In this document: in pieces, positions 61,010-64,000 of the stretch
Position numbering within the stretch: the stretch's first letter is position 1
Layout of the letters: the number at the start of each line of letters is the position of its first letter
NCBI GenBank assembly: GCA_013407085.1
Contig: JACCGJ010005106.1
Coordinates: 116,662 to 180,661, forward strand
Source of the DNA: Atriophallophorus winterbourni
Lineage: Eukaryota > Platyhelminthes > Trematoda > Plagiorchiida > Microphallidae
Direction of reading: 5' to 3'
Length of the DNA: 64,000 bases
Translations under genes and position numbers: made by a program
The notes under the pieces: generated by a model
Told to the model about the DNA's origin: nothing
The model's database searches: none
The model's input: only the letters and a program-made list of their open reading frames with translations

Positions 61010-63477
61010 CATTGTGTTTTAATAAAGTAAGTGTATCACTCATTATCAGAGAAATCATGGATGATGATTTGATACTGGAAGATACACTTTGGTCTTCACT
61101 TGAATTATCAACAGGTGAAAACTGTGTTGTTGGTGTGATTTACCGACCACCGTCAGCAGAAGAAGCATGCAATGCTAGTTTACTTGAGAAAACTCAGCTA
61201 GTTGTTTCCAGATATCAAAACAACGTCCTGATCATGGGTGACTTTAATCTCCCGAATTTACTAAAAAGCGAGATTTCACCGATGAATTCTCTTGATAATC
61301 TATGCTGAGAAATGTTCGATGAAATTCATTTATTTAACCACATATCAAGTACCACTCGCTTCAGAGACACAAACACACCGTCCATATTCGATCTTGTTCT
61401 GACGAGCGAGGAAAATGTCATCGAGGATATATGCCATGAAATACCACTGGGAAAGAGTGATTATATAGTCATTGTTTTTAACTTTATATCTAAAGCGAAA
61501 GAGCTAGTGACGCTCATTAATGAATAGGAAAAATCGATACGGTTGCATTATCAATGGCACTTCTAGAAGTCACCGACTGGGTATGGATTAACACTGATGT
61601 CCAACATTGCTAGTCATCGATAATTCAGAAAATCAACCAAAAATAGAACTTCACTCTAAATATGTTTCAAAATAACTGAAAAATGGATACAAATTCGTAA
61701 TCCTGAGTCGAAAATGAAAATGGATAAATGTGAGAAACTGTGCATGGAGAAGCCACAAACTACAGGCAAAAACTGAATCCTGGAAAACTTACCGTTTGTT
61801 GAGAAACAAAGTTACTAAACTTGTCTAAGAGGATAAAGAGTATCAAATCCATCTGATCTATAAAATTGAACGAAACCCGAAGCACTTCTTCCAGATCGTG
61901 AACGGAAAGGCCAGGGTAAAGCCGTTTTACTTACTACGAGTGGAACTACAGCCACTGCTTTTGAAGCCGCCAACGAACTCTCTCAATTTTGCTCTAGAGT
62001 GTTCTACCCAAACTAGCGCTTATGTTATGATATGCCTGCATCTAGATCACAAATTAACACAAAACACGAAATCGCTGTGAAACCCGAGAGTGTCCTGGTA
62101 AGGCTACTCGGATTAAATACAAAAAATCACCGGTGCTGATGAAATAACACCTTTCCTATCAAACAATGCGCCTATGCTCTATTCTCACCACTCTGATCTT
62201 TCAACCTGTCACTCAGTTGTAGCAAGGTTGCTACTGACTGGAAAATTTGATTAATCACTCCGATATGCAAAGGAGGGAACCGATCCGATGTGTCCAACTA
62301 CAGACCAGTCACCTTGTTTCCGGTGGTCTCTAAACTTTTTGATCGCTTTTTAGCTGAAAAACTCATCAAACATTTCGAACAAAATAAGCTTATTTCCATC
62401 GCACAGCACGGATTTAGGATAAGACACTCCTGTCTCACTAATCTTCTTAGAACTCTTTATAATTGGACTCGAGCCGTTGACCATGGATACCCTATCAATG
62501 CTTGTTACTTGAATATGTCTAAAGATTTTGAGCGTGTTAACCATTGCATACTGCTACAAAAATTGGAGCAGCTCGGTGTGTGCGGCAGACTATTAGTCTG
62601 GATACAGGATTACTTGACTGTTAGAGTTATCAGGGTTAGAGTTGATGGGATACTATCCAGCCCAGTAGAAGTTACAAGTGGCCTACTTCAAGGCTCAGTC
62701 TTGGGGCCAATAATCTTCCTGGTGTACGCGAACGATATACCCGAAATAGTACGCAGGAAAATCGTTTTTATTTGCGGATGACATCAAAGTCTTCACGGCA
62801 GTGTTCTGTTATACACAAAAAGTCCTGCCAAAGCTTAGGATTGCTCAGAAGGATCTTTCGTCGTTTCTCAAAGCAGATACTCCCACGTATAATTAACACC
62901 TATATCAGACCAACAATGGAGTATGCTGTTCGAGCATGGTCCCCATGGTTATAAAAGGACATGACCTTGCTGCAACGGGTATACCACCGCGCTACAAAAG
63001 TGGTGACCGGGCTATACAACGGGCCATACGAGGAGCGGATTGCATCTCTAAACCTTTATGACTTTTCGAACCGTCGTGTCAGGGGTAACTTGATCCTGCT
63101 GTTCAACATTCTGCATACAGTGGATCACCCACTTGAACACCTGTTTCATCGGCAAGAAGCACGTGGTAGCAGATCGCAGGGCTACAAGTTAATTATTCCA
63201 CACTTCAGATCAAATTGTCGAAGGTTTTTCTTTGCTGTCAGAGTTTGTTTTATATGGAACTCCCTGTCCCCACATATCATTTGCGCAACAATCCTGAACA
63301 TGTTCAGGACTGAACTTGACAAGTATATGTTGACCAAACCCAACCTTGCACCTGAATACACGTGCTGACTTTCCATATGGATAAAACATTTGTGTTGTTT
63401 TTATGCATTCCCTATATTTTTAATCTGTGGTTACTGTAAAGTATTTGCTTTTTGGACCATTAAAACTTTGAATTACT
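61010..63477 (+). mobile_element. CR1-like LINE, 5'-truncated, internal deletion in RT
   Basis: Endonuclease: VVGVIYRPPSAEEACNASLL, VLIMGDFNLPNLL, PSIFDLVLTSEENVIED and LGKSDYIV (stop at 61306-61308). The middle is decayed (61530-62280). RT: NYRPVTLFPVVSKLFDRFLA, AQHGFRIRHSCLTNLL, CYLNMSKDFERVNHCILL (catalytic Asp lost), GLLQGSVLGPIIFLVYANDI and FADDIK. The sequence then skips to RQCSVIHKKSCQSLGLLRRI and the C-terminus (62961-63368, RRFFFAVRVCFIWNSL). It ends with CTGTGGTTACTG-GCTTTTTGGACCA and a TTTGAA tail. Same family as 51160-53660. Confidence 0.85.
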
Positions 63478-64000
63478 TTGAAAGTCTGGACTAGCGTACG
63501 CACCATAGAAGAATGCCAAATTCTACAAAAAGATCTCGAAGCACTTCATACGTGGTCCTTGCAAAACTGCCAACCATTCAACATCCAAAAATGTAAAATG
63601 TTGAACGTCGGTAAATTATTCGAATTCACGTACTCTCTGGGATCTCAGCACTTTCATGGGTAACGGAAGAGAACGACCTGGGTGTGTGTATTAAAAGAAA
63701 CTTGAAGTCGTCACGGCAGTGTTCTGTGGTATACAAAAAGTCCTGCCAAAGCTTAGCACTGCTCAGAATGATCTTCGGTAGTTTCACAAAGCAGATACTC
63801 CCACGGATAATTAACACATATGTCAGGTCAACAATGGAGTATGCTGTTTAAGCATAGTCCCCATGGTTACAAAAGAACATGACCTTGCTGCATCGCGTAT
63901 ACCACCCCGCTACAAAACTAGTGACCGGACAATATAACAGGTCATACAAGGAGAGGATTGCAACTCTGAATATGTTTGACTTTTCCTACCCTCGTCTCAG
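63478..64000 (+). mobile_element. CR1-like LINE, second truncated copy (continues past window)
   Basis: Starts exactly at KVWTSVRTIEECQILQKDLE, the segment just after FADDI that is missing from the upstream copy. It continues with TWSLQNCQPFNIQKCKMLNV, a frameshift near 63660, VTEENDLGVCIKRNLKSSRQ and IINTYVRSTMEYAV with stops near 63850. The stretch 63695-64000 repeats 62789-63090 at high identity. Confidence 0.83.

Noticed and set aside
1..64000. CRISPR arrays, prokaryotic operons, phage or toxin systems
   Set aside because: No regularly spaced repeats or bacterial gene organisation; every supported gene is eukaryotic with GT-AG introns or retroelement-derived.

Overview
The window looks like an intron-rich, repeat-dense flatworm nuclear genome, most likely a digenean trematode. 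This is inferred from SR2-like RTE and CR1-type LINEs, decayed Ty3/gypsy elements and long TE-filled introns around a conserved metazoan gene; the species cannot be named from sequence alone. There is no prokaryotic, CRISPR, phage or rRNA content.

Layout. 1-4365: a CR1/Jockey-type non-LTR retrotransposon, cut by the window edge at its 5' end, with apparently intact ORF1 and ORF2. 4480-5030: a LINE 3' fragment. 5150-11930: two degenerate Ty3/gypsy pol copies head to head, the left one split by an RTE fragment. 11945-15230: a mosaic of RTE fragments and SINE-like copies. 15635-46409: one host gene on the + strand, the ASPM/asp ortholog (spindle-pole, calmodulin-binding). I resolve it into 23 coding exons whose phases agree and whose length sums to 5715 nt (1904 codons plus stop). 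Domain order is ASH, two calponin-homology domains, about 24 IQ motifs, and a conserved C-terminal region. Its introns hold at least 13 copies of a ~240-bp SINE-like family and several RTE/LINE fragments, one nested with an 11-bp target-site duplication. 46410-49600: mostly unannotatable flank. 49600-54600: a decayed LINE with a zinc-finger tail and a decayed CR1-like copy that still shows ORF1. 54620-58840: AT-rich, with a small fold-back structure. 58845-60990: a decayed SR2-like RTE (- strand). 61010-64000: two partial CR1-like copies.

Most interesting signals: (i) a textbook -1 frameshift cassette at the ORF1/ORF2 junction of the intact CR1-like element: in-frame A AAA AAC, 7-nt spacer, and a perfect 9-bp hairpin with the ORF1 stop codon in its loop; ORF2 has no usable AUG; (ii) a 3'-terminal hairpin shared with compensatory changes by divergent CR1-like elements; (iii) an uncharacterised SINE-like family with a conserved internal stem; (iv) ASPM IQ exons that each encode one three-IQ module; (v) a 48-bp inverted repeat bracketing a 119-codon unknown ORF in ASPM intron 2.
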